The notes below the pieces were generated by a model that saw nothing but the letters and a program-made list of their open reading frames with translations, was not told the DNA's origin and ran no database searches. From Ixodes scapularis (lineage: Eukaryota; Arthropoda; Arachnida; Ixodida; Ixodidae): DNA of 64,000 bases. The stretch is taken from NCBI RefSeq assembly GCF_016920785.2, contig NW_024609884.1, positions 31,850,080 through 31,914,079 of the forward strand, given 5' to 3'. Shown piece after piece: positions 44,601 through 56,600 of the stretch. The translations under genes and the position numbers were made by a program. Each line of letters starts with the position of its first letter. Position 1 is the first letter of the stretch.

Positions 44601-47600
44601 CGGTGACAGATCATGCTGGAGAATATAGCAGCCATCTGGCCATGGCCCGTTTAAGACATACGGAATCATATCGTGGTCCAGTATGTTGCAGTAGGCGACA
44701 CTGTTGAATTTTTCATTGATCCTCACCAAAGGACCAAGGCCTTGCAAGAAAGAGCTGCTCACACGTTCACTGACGTCCAACCGCTTGTAGCCACCTCCTT
44801 CACGTTTTCTGGGCGATAACGTGTGCATTCAGTGCGCCAAACTCTTTGCTGCTGATCCCAACGGGTTGAAAACGTTGACTTGTCGGGAAAAACTATGCAC
44901 TTCCACTCGTTAACAGTCCAGCTGCGGTGGTCAGTTGCAAACTTCAAGCGGACTGCCTTGTTGGATGGTGTGAGAAAGCGGCTTCTGAGCGGTGCACCGT
45001 GGTATCGCTGACATCCAGTTCAAGAGTGGTGCGGACAGACTTTGCATTCTGGAATGGGTCGTCATTAACGGCAGCCACAATCATCAGGTCCTGGTCGATG
45101 TTATCGTGGGGCGCATCTTTTATCTGGCCTTCATCCCGGTACGCCCGGACTATCCTGTTCACTGTCTTCATAGGGCGTCCCGATAGAGATGCAATATTCC
45201 GCTGACTATAACCTTCCAAAGACAGCTTTACTATTGCCTCTCGTTCAATATGAGGCACTCTAGCCATCGTTAGAGACTGGTCAAAGAATCACGGACTTGC
45301 TGCCCGTATTGGAAGTGTCGCTGGGGCGTATGGGCTGGCAGAGTTCGAAATAAAACACAAAAAGCAACCGTATGTGGGAATGATTACAACGCTTCCCAAT
45401 CACTCTCTTTTTTACTGGTTGTGCGTGAAAAATAGAACAAATAGATGATCCAAACGTCAATAGTTATCATTGTCGCCAACCGCATTTTTGATCACGGTGG
45501 TATCAAGTTGTATCAAGACGTTAACGCCGTTAGTTGTTGGCGATGAACTATACTGCGTGAAAGGTAAGCTGCCAGTGGCAGGGGTGCCGGCAGCAGACGA
45601 AAGCGCACCGCTCTCTCCACCTTCTTTCCAAGAGCTGCCACAGCGTATCGCTACGGTAGGGTTCGAGGCTATTTGGCACGCGCTCCGCTGTTCCCTCTCA
45701 TACTGCTCTCGATAGTACAGTAAACAACTTAATTTTTGCTCAATCAAATTTTTGCACATCGGTTCAAATTTGAAGATTTTTTAATTATTAGTGGGTTCCA
45801 ATCTTAGCAAAACGAAAATTAGAACCTGACATGACCATGAATTGGGGTGATCATGCATTCCGGCTTTTAAATATTTCTTTCCAATATTTAAATACTTATG
45901 TTATTAATAGAACATATGTAACAATCACATGAGAACCTTTGCATGTGTGTATTCTCGTTGTTAGATGGCTGCTCACAAATCACCGTCTTTCAATGTAGCT
46001 TCCGAAGTGTCAGCATTTGGCTCCCAAGATTTTGCGGGACCTATTGTTTTGCGGATCGTAGGCGATTTTTGAAATTCGCAAACATTAGGTTCTTGCAAAA
46101 ATTGAGTCATTTATAGTATATGGGTCTCTAGAGGGTTGGGTTCCAACCTCTAGAGATCTATGTCCTGTTTTGTTCAACATAATTCCCAAAAAATGTATAG
46201 GCATTTTTGTCCGACAAAATAAAATAGAAAAAAAAAAAAAAACAGAATCTTGGGGCGGGGGGAAATAAACCCTGGAAAAACACCCCCAAATTTGAAGAAA
46301 AGTAAACCCCCAAGACACACAACTCCACTCATTAGGTTCCATACTTTGAAACATAAGCTTGTGCATTTTGTTTATTTTCATGGCAACTGCACGATTTATT
46401 TTTAATACATTTTCAAATAGCCGGTTTTCAAAACAAAAGCATGCTCAGAATTTGATACTTTCTTGGTCTAACTTTTTTTTTCTTTTTTTTTTGATATGAC
46501 AAGACAAGAGGCACAGTGTATATCTTTCGCCTGGTCTGTTCCCATATTGCGCACTGGACTTGATGATGCAACAGCATGTGAAAATCGAGGCGAACATGCA
46601 GCTGATTCACTATAAAGAGCGTGCACTTGTGCCTAGGTCAGGACAAAGGGAATGTAAATGTCTTATTCTTCATAAAATGTAGTTGCCTATAGTAAGGTTC
46701 AGGAGTATTTAGCTTGTCCAGTTCGTTTTTGTTTGCCTTTCTATCCACACAGTTGTATGCAGTTTTTGCACCCTGAATTGTGTGCAATCTAACTTCTGAG
46801 TCTGTTTCCTTTTTGTGTTTCATCATTAGAATCTTGAACTCTTGCACGGTTATAAAAACTAATTGATATTTTTTTTTTTGTGAAAGATGTGAAGGACGGC
46901 TTTTTTGATATGGAGAACCTCAAGCTAGGAAAGCTTCCGTTCGGTGCCTTAGAAGATCCCATTGGGTAAGCACCCTCTTAGCACCGTCCTTCGAAAGGAC
47001 AATTTGCAAGGACTGAAAGTGGTTTATCCCCTGCTTTTATGTTTCTATTTTGTTTCTATAGGGAAATGCAGCTCTCTGTTACATGGCCATCCATTCCAGA
47101 AGACATTATTGTTGATAATGATGTCTACAGGTGGGAAACCATTACTATGCTTTTTTTTTCTCTCTTACTCGCATTCTTTTCTCATTCTAAATTCACTACT
47201 TTTTATATAGTGCAGTCTTAAGTAATATGTAATATGAGGATGAACATTTAATTTGATTTTGTGTCAATCCGAACCAGGATGGCGCAAATTGTATGTCTCG
47301 GTCTGTCCGTGGTCTACTTGAGTGTTGTTCCGAGCTGCTACCATTAGTTTAGAGGTCCGGTGGCACAGGCAGCTTGATGTGCTTTGTCTGTACTTCGACT
47401 CGACCGACTACTCTCACATGATAACACCAGAGACCAGTAGCAATGCCCGATTTGTGCCCTGCCAGACGCATTTTCAAATATCTGAGCAGTTGTAATTTGG
47501 TAATGAAAACTGACAAGCCAGGAAACATGTTGAGGCTGCAATACATAGTATGTTAATGTGTGCACCATGACCTTTTTGGTGTTGAATTAAATTAATAGAA

Positions 47601-50600
47601 AATATATTGTCTATCTAAAATTTGTATGCAGTCTCGTTGCTCAAGGAAGATAAATTCAGTGGCTCACTTTGGCTCATATGTGCCAATCATAAGTGTGTAT
47701 TTTTGAGTGTGTATTTTTCAGGGAAGCACATAGTAATAGTGTGTTTGTCATCCTTGTTTCCTTATCCTCGGTGTTTTAATTCGAAAGAATTAACTGTCCC
47801 ATGGAGCGAGCCAAAGTCATCAGCTTCAAACGGCCCCTTAAATCCTTTCTCCAAGTGCAGCCAGCTCCCAGCTATGAAACCACACAAAAAGCCTGACAAC
47901 GGCACCTAGTTTCCTCGATCCCAAAGGAGCGGAGTAAAGCTGATGGATTTCGGCTTCAGTCCCATTGGCTAGCGCACGTCGACGAGGCTCTCATTGGCCG
48001 CTGCACGTCAGTTTCAATAACCGCTCACCCCATGGCGCTGCATGTTCGTCAGCGTGCCATTAACACGGTGCGTCCCAGATCAGCGAACCGAGGAGAGGGC
48101 GCGCGCGCCGACCAGTGACGAAAAGTACACAGCAGACGAACTAAGGGAGCGGACGAGCGGCTTGCATGCTTTCGCATTCACAACTCGTAAGAAAAGTGCT
48201 TAGGTGTACCTCGAGCCTTTTTTGTTTTCAAGGTTAAGAACCGCCAGTTTCGGTTTTTGATATACATTTCTTATAATTGTTTTCATAAAATGGGTATAGA
48301 ATAAAGTTTTTGGTTAATGGATATCTGTTTTTTTTTATTCTGGTAGATTAATAATTTGTATTTTCAAGCTTCATAAAAATATTTTCATAATATCCTCTGA
48401 GATTTCCCAGCCCAAAAGATAACCCACCCCTCTTTTTTGTCCACTTTTTTCTTTAAAAAAAATTGCCATTAGAAGTTCTGTTATCCGGGTACTGTTCATT
48501 TGTGAAATGAGGTCGACAATGTGAGTTTTAACAAACAATAGCTTTTGTTCTTTTGACAACTTCGAAGGCAATTGAATAAGCAGTTTTTGGTCTTTCAAAT
48601 CGAGAATTTTTTCTCAACTTTTGACCACACACTTAATTTTAGGTCAGCCCCTTTTCTACCCCACTTTGTCTTTGTAGGGGATTGCCTATCTTCTGGAACA
48701 TTACTGTAAAAACCCTTTCGGTATATTTAGAGTTGCTTAGAAATATCTCAGTTGTTGCATCCTTATTACAGCGATCTTTGTCCTGCAAATGCTCCCAAGT
48801 GGTCAGTCCGAATGCGCTGGAATGAAAACCCACATTGCCTTATGGGTGAGTGAGCCTTTGCTTACTGCATTTCTATGTTACCCATGCACCACTGCGGACT
48901 TGCATTAGTTCTTTAGGACACTTGCTGTTGTTCTATCTAACGCCCGGGTTGATGCACCATCACTCTTCAGTGTAATTTTATCTTGTTTTCCTTAGAAACA
49001 TGTAGAATCTTTTTCTCTTTTTACCTGCAGAATTTTGACTTCATTGTTTCCATTACCATGTTTGCAGCTTGTTTAAAACTCGTGTTATAGGCAAGATTTA
49101 GACTTGTGTATTGACATTGTGGCATTTAAACAAGGCCTGCTAGCATCTTGATGACATGTCTTTGATTTGTTGTTTTCGACTTAAGTTTTAATCCTTTTAC
49201 GTTGTATTAGTACTGGTGTTTTAGCTTTTTAGCTCTACATTTTTTCAAGGTCTTGAGCTGTTTGTAAACAGACCGAACAATTAATAAATAAATAGAAATA
49301 AATAGTCATCTGTGACTACTAGATGGCTATCTAGTACTTACTGTTGGCATATTATTTGTATGGTCTCTAATTAATTATGGTGTAGATGCCTCCTTTTGCA
49401 GTGTTTGTACACTGCAGAAAGAGTAAGCGACGTTAAGGGACATGTGCATAAGATGAGGTGGACAAGACTAACTTTTAATTTCATACACTTTACTATTGTG
49501 CCGTCTTAATTGATATTATTGAGCCGTTGATTCAGTTAACTGCACAGGTGGGTACTTGAGCCTGAGAGTTTAGATTTTTTTTTAAGATCCGATGACAAGG
49601 TGAATCTATATTTTCAAAGTTAATAGTGAGTACATGCACAAATCAAGGATTAAAACCATTTTTTTTTAATGACCTCGCTAGGTCTATTTCGCAAAACTGA
49701 AACTGCATTTGGTGCAGTCGAGGCATATATTTTGACAAAACTACGATGTGTGAAAAATTTATCATCTTAGTTTTCATCTGCTAAATTATTTTACTAAATG
49801 AGTGCATGCTGCAGCAACTATGAACACCATTTCTTATTTCTACAGAACTGCCTGCCTATTGTTTGGAAAATATATACATTTTTTATATTTAATTGCCCAC
49901 CTGGACAATAATGCATGCTGAAAACTTTGAAGTACTTGTCCACCACATGCCTGCATCTTTGTGACAAGTTAAAACACGGTCAGTGAAGAAACTCCATGGT
50001 GGCGTTAATGGCTGACCAACTACACGCTGTATAAATATCCCCACAACCCAATTATTATTCCATGGTGGCGCAAAAGTCTGTATACATACAATGACGTCAT
50101 GAGTTGACACCAGAAATTACAGATGTTTGATGTGCACACCCCTACCCACCATACATTTGACTGCACATGCTTGCCAGTCATGATGTACATTCATGAACAT
50201 GGTAGACATTTTTTACTTAAAGGCGTGTGCTCCACTTACATGCCACAGAAAAGAAAAATCAATATTGCTCTGTGCATGGAGACTATTTTACAATCCTGCA
50301 TTCATTAAACCATTAAAAAAAAATTTTTAAAAATCTTTGTGCATATATTCACATGCACAAAGTTATTGTTTTTATATGGCCACATGAATGCAGGATGGTA
50401 AAATAGTCTCCATACATAGAGCGAAGTGTTTTTTCTTTGTAAATGGAGAATTTCCTAAACATATTTTAGTAATTTGAAGCAAAAGAACATGCATGTTCAC
50501 AATACTGCTGTTTGTAGTTAAGGGGTGTATGTTTATTTTGTTTTTTCTTCAGAGGAGTACCTTGGAAACTTTGCTGTTGTTTGTAACATGAGAGAATCCT

Positions 50601-53600
50601 TGGATGATGTACTCAAGAACATGGTGTTAGAAGATGACCTTCCTGGTAAGTATGGCTACATTTTCCCCCGCATTATACCATGAGCCAAATGAATGTAACC
50701 TACTTTAAACAAACCGCGAAAATCAGTTCCTTGACATATCGTGCTGCATTTAGTGCAGAAGAGTGCCTAGGTAGTGACTTTTGTAGGTGAAGATATTCTT
50801 GGGTGAACTTCCCTCAATCAAATAAGGAACACTTGTTTTGGACACACATGCATGCCCAACAAAGTGTCGTGGACCACACAAGTGCTTTGCAAAAAAGTAA
50901 AAAGCCCTTCTTGCTATGTTGCGTTACCTAACACCTTGTTGGGCTCGGTGGTGGGCATTGCACCGCTGATTCTGAACAATCTTTGCCCTCTTATGGCACC
51001 TCACTTCTCCAAACCCCGTTGAGGGCACGCCCTTAAAAGGTCCTGCTTTAAACAAAAACCCATTGATAAAGATCCTGAGGTAGAATCCTTTACAAAGTTT
51101 TTTGTTCTTCATTCTCTTGATGAACAGAAATCAGTTGCTAAGATGTCACCTTTTTTTGTAACCAAAGTTCTAGAGCACCTTGTAGGGTTCTCCTACACGG
51201 CAAAAAAACTGCACTCTGGAGACCTCCTTGTGGAGGTGACCACCAAAAAACAAAGTCAAGTGCTCCTGAAGCTGACCAGTATTCTTGACGTAAAGGTGTC
51301 TTTAAGTCCTTACCGCACGCTCAATACCATCCGTGGAGTCCTCTCCGAGGACGACTTCTTTCACACTGGTGAGGAAGAACTCCTTGAGAGACTCCAAGGT
51401 GTCGGCATTGTTGCTGTCAGGTGCATCATATTTCGTAAAAATGGTGAGGAAATTCCTTGCAAACACGTGATCCTTACTTTTGAAAGACACACACTTCCAC
51501 AAGCCATCAAGGCAAGATATCTTAACTGCCCCATCTGCCCTTATGTCCCCAACCCCCAGCAGTGCTTCAGTTGCCAGCATTTTGGCCATGGATCATGCAG
51601 CTGTCAAGGGAAGGAGACATGTGCAAAATGCAGCAGCCCCGACCATCTAGCTGACATCTGTGAAAGTGCGGTTTCCTGCTTCAACTGCAAGGGTCCTCAC
51701 CCTGCATACTCTCGCTTTTGCCCCTTATGGCGACAAGAAAAAGAAATCCTCACCCTCAGAGCCAAAGAGGACATCACATATTCAGAGGAGGCAAAGCAAA
51801 AATTCTCTTTCCTTTCAAAAGGTATGTAATCTGACACGGTGTGCAGCGGCCCTCCACCACAAACAAAATCGAAGGCTACCCAGGTCTCACCTAAAGACCT
51901 GGCAGTGGCTCTTTGGGCCCCAATCACCTCGCAGGGGTAGCAGCTCCCCCCACCTTTTGGAGAGAGCACACCAGCTGCCCCCTAGTCTCAGGACAGGCAG
52001 GTAACGCCAGTGCCTGTCCTTACTCCAAGGCTTTCCCCCGGAGAGAAGGAGTGACACTCCCGCCCCAGCTCACTGGAGAGGGCCTCCTCCTCCAAAAAGC
52101 GGCACAACTCTCGTGCATTTCCCTTGGTACCCAAGGGGCTGGAGTGGGCAGAGTTAAAAGACGGTCTGCCCAGCACCTCCGCTACCTCTTCGGCTGGTCG
52201 TGACTGGAGCCTGGCTCCCCGCAATCCAAGCCGGAAGAAAACGCTGGCTAATACCAGCGGCACGCTTCAAGAGGCAGACTTGTCCATGGAGTTTGACGAT
52301 TCGGCTGCTTCTGCGTTTGACTCGGACACCATGGAGTGGCAGACGCAGACCCGTGCAACGTAGAACAAAAAACTGGTTACTGCACCGAAGTAGTCCATGT
52401 CTTTCTCCCTATTCAAGAGCGCAGCTCTTGGGCACCCGTTTCCGGGTTGAGTGGCTTCGGTGTAACTGCACGTTGCAGTATGGGATGTTTCCTCGCTAAA
52501 TTAATTTCCCCGCTATGTTTAGTGGGAAAACTGGCCCGCTAAATTTAGGGGGGAAATTAACCTTACATGATCTCAACACCAATTCAGTTTCCCCACTAAA
52601 TTTAGGAAAATGATGTCATGACTTCGTGACGAAAGGAGGAGGGGATGGGGGAGGGGCATACCTTCCTTTCTTCAAAAGGAGGACGCGGCGGATCGGAAAT
52701 GCCTCTTGCATTTGTACGACACCCTTGTGCGATCTTGTCTTGATTATGGCACCATGCTGTACGGATCAGCTTGCCCGTCTGCTCTCAAGATGTTGGATCC
52801 TGTATACCATCTTGGCTTGCGTTTGGCAACAGTTGCTTTTTGGACATCACCTGTACTTAGTCTGTATGTGGAATCAGATGAGATTTCACTGTGTATAAGA
52901 CGCCAGTACTTCAATCTAACATACACGTGTAGGATCCTAACGAACCCTGATCACCCAACATATAATTCAGTACAAAGGTCCCAATTCAATCGTCTCTTTG
53001 ACAAGCATTGTCAGACCCTTAAGTTTTCGTATAGAGCTATTTCGTTCCTCACTTCAACTTCATCTGGACAGAACCTAATTCAGAATGCAGTCTGCGTTGC
53101 CCCCTGGAATGTGGTGAGTGTTTTTTATGATTGGACTTTCATTAAGTTTAAAAAGAATTGCACATCAGCTCTTCGATTCAACAGAAATTCCTTGACCTGG
53201 AAGAGAAATATAAAGATTATGTTCACTATTACACTGGCTGTGTCAAGACTTCATCTTTTGTTGGTTGTGCTGTGCACTCTGGTCATTTTGTAAGAGTAAA
53301 ATGTCTTGACGAATTTGCGACTCCATTTACTGCTGAAATCTATGCTGTGTCGTTTTTGCTGGATTATATTCTGAAAACTAAAACTAGACGGGTAGTATTA
53401 TTTGTGAACTCTCAGAGTTCCATTACTGCAATATGCTCTCTCAAAGCCACTAAGAATATGCTTGTGGAACAAGTGCGAGGTAGACTTAACGGAGCTTTAC
53501 ATAAAGGTCACAATATAAAATTCTGCTGGGTTCCAAGTCGTGGGAATAAGGGTTGATGAGGAGGCAGACAGGCTCGCTGCATCCTCATGTAACTGCTCTC

Positions 53601-56600
53601 AATATCAAGCTAGCTTACCCTATCGGGATATCAAACCATTAATTAGGTTGTCACTCTTTCATTTATGGCAGTCAGAGTGGGCTATGGAGTGTGATAACAA
53701 GTTCCATGTAACCAAGCCAGTCCTTGAGTCCTGTGAGAGATCTTCACTTCAAGGGACACTGGCATAATATTTATGCTCGCCAAGGTTTTTATTTGTACAT
53801 GACATGAGAGCCCAACTACCTAGAACAGAATTTGCGACTTGAAATTTGTTTTCTTTCCGCCCAAAAACCACTGATCGAGAACTGACCAGTTGGAGTCGTG
53901 CTCACTTTCTTCTCCATGGTCATGTGCCGTTTTCTATGGTTTAGACACAACCCCCAAAGATAATCAAAGTCATGGGTCATCAAAGTCATACACTCAACAT
54001 TAAAAATAAAAAAAAAAAATATTATACCCATTTTTTGTTGCTTTTAAAAAACTGTAAATATGTTGATTGAAAAAAAAAAAAAAAAAAAAAAAGTTACTCA
54101 GACAATTGGAAGCATACTGTGCGTTCACTGCATAATTCTCAACATGGCGTCGTATCGCGTATCGTGGGTCTTGTGAGCTGGACGGCGATGGCGGCGCACG
54201 ACAGGCGTGGGACCTCTACTTCAGAACCACCTCCGTCGCTGTTGCACCATAAAACCCGCAAACACACATGCCATGTTCTTGGGGGAGGCCACCCAGTGCT
54301 ATCTTCTAGTGCTATCTCCTTGGCTGCATCGTTGTTCATGATAAATTACCATCTCCTGGGGAAAAAGAACAACTATATACAGAACCTCAAATAAGAATGT
54401 CTAATCTTACCATCAGATGCATCAACAACAAGCACAAATCACCTTTGAACTAAAATATGATCGTCCACATCATCTTCCAACTCTCTTGCTAGTGTTATCA
54501 ACAAAATAGACTGCACGAATCTCGAGACTTCATATGTTTCCGAGGAGGAGCATCATGCAAAGAGCACTCTTCCTTGGCTGTGCATTTGATAAATCGCCAT
54601 CTTGTGAGAAAAATAAAAACTATACAAAAACTGATTTTAGAGCAAATACCGCCCATACTTTCACGCGGGACCAGCAAAGAACATGAAAACCAAAACTGAA
54701 ACCAGAACAAGCCTTCCGACGTGCAGTTATCGATGTTCCAGGTTTATTTGAGAAATCATCGCTGTTGGAACTATAATCTGATGATCCGACATCATCTTCC
54801 GACTCAACTGGGCTAGTATCGGCAACAAAATCGACTGCAGATGCCCTCGAATTGTAAGGCTTCAAATGCTTCCGAGTAGGTGCACTGAATGATGAAGACG
54901 CCATGTTCGCAGCGTGGAGCGCTCTTTCTCGGTTATGTGTTTGGTTGTAATAAATCGCCATCTCGTGGGGGGAAAAAAAAAAAGTGTTTGTTCCACCCAC
55001 CAAATGCCATAACTTGTTCAGAAACGCATTGGATGCTTTGCAACGGGGCTCGCAGATCGTCAATCACGGTTGATTGATTTTGACGGGTGCGGTACGGGGT
55101 AAGTTAATGATGACTTACATATGCTAATAGTTTCTTTGTGAGCTAATAAAGCAAGCATTTGCCCACGTTTGCTGTGTATGAAAATTTTTACTTGCAGAGT
55201 AGGTGCCATGTGCAGACTATGCACCAGGTGTGGACTGCCTATAGAATTTTTTTTCCCACCAGATGTGGCCCCTACGGACTCTACATTGGGTGCAGACTAT
55301 ACGCTCTGTGCAGGAACTGTAGGGGGAACTTTGAAAAAGGCGCATAGCGCCACTGGTGGAGGAGCAGGCGTTCGACCGTGGGACACGTTCAGCAGCCTAC
55401 CGCACCTTTCTGAGTGCGGAGCTGTGGCTGCAGAAGCACGCACGGACGGAACTTTGGTGCTTTCAGCAGACACTTCGAGGGTTACGTTGCATAAGGGCTG
55501 GGGCATACCTGCGAAAGCTGATCTAGCTAATTTAATGCCCTCAATAAATCGTACTGCAGGCTGGCTTCCAACGGGAACCCTTCCGGGCTCTAGAAGGTGC
55601 AGCCACTACTTTTTTAGACAAAATTGCAGGAGGCAATGATATCCTAAAATTAATCTGCTACAAATTCAATGGGTTTAGCGTGGAGAATAAAAGTCGAAGT
55701 CAATTTAAGTTGGAATTCAATCCATTCGCTACCGCACGCGTCGTACGCTGCTGGGCCATCTGTAGCGCACGTTTTTCCCTCTAAAACAAGGCCACACTAG
55801 GCGTGACTGTTTTGCTTGTATAATAAGCTTTTACAGTAAAATATAATATGCTTTTACAGTAAAACTCAGTGCAGAGAACGAAAAAAATTTTTATTTACAT
55901 GTTTAAGTGGTTCGTTGAAGTCTTTAAATCAATAAGCCGTCGCAGATTCTTCCTCGTATGAAGGATCTCGAAGCACTCTATCCTCAGTCGCTTAGGCGTT
56001 GCACAACCAATGCGCTCTTGTCGTGATTCAGACTCTGTATTGCTGTCGGATTCGCTCCCGTTCTTGACAGAAGGCTGAAAACTCGCTATCCTCACCAGAC
56101 GTCCCGTCATCATCGCTGTTGAAGAGCATATCTATGATTTCGTCATTAAAAAGGCCACACCGTACACTGGACTCTGCCATCTTCTCCAAGCAGGCAGCGA
56201 TCGAGCTGGAAAGACGACACAAAAGAACAAGCTCAAATAAACACAGCGAATGGAACGACCCTCGCCATCTGTTGGCAATATATCTAACTACGCTACCCCA
56301 AGTCTGCACAGCTCGTTATCTATGAATGGCTCTTTAAAACAAAAATTCATGCAGACCGGCGAAACACTGGCTTTGGCAACATGGCCCCTGACGGCACGCT
56401 TGGCGATTCGCCGGCTTTGGTAGTGAATGGGTTAAGTCAAACCAATTTGACTATGATGACTTTCCCACATCAACGCCTTTCTCACAAAACTAATTTTAGA
56501 AATATATTTTTATTGTGTGTCTGTAATTTGATTCTGTTCATGTGCATATATTTTGTTTAATAAAAAAAAGTAATCAAACAAAAGTGTATAGAAGCTGAAC

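Larger units (their letters stand above)
33674..46886 (+). other. RAB3GAP1 intron 8 (13.2 kb)
   Basis: The flanking exons join in phase across this gap and match contiguous family sequence, so no exon is missing. It contains the items listed separately: a hairpin, a TGACGTCA array, a poly-G tract, an FB-like element, a tRNA-like SINE in a TIR element, and a Tc1-type transposon. The tracts 33674-34455, 35490-37980, 39785-41160 and 45720-46886 hold no recognised gene. Proline-rich and other frames there come from low-complexity DNA. Confidence 0.8.
50850..54095 (+). mobile_element. Internally deleted non-LTR retrotransposon (I/Jockey-like)
   Basis: The order is ORF1 with zinc knuckles (51143-52363), unrelated DNA (about 52380-52680), the reverse-transcriptase end and RNase H (52700-53770), then A-rich tails (54005-54022 and 54069-54092). 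The endonuclease and reverse-transcriptase core are missing. It lies in sense orientation in RAB3GAP1 intron 12. A terminal RNase H domain points to the I group. Exact 5' end and target duplication were not found. Confidence 0.75.

Noticed and set aside
55169..55639. 156-codon + strand frame
   Set aside because: It contains imprecise direct repeats (TGCAGACTATGCACC/TGCAGACTATACGCT) and no known motif; likely repeat DNA in intron 12.
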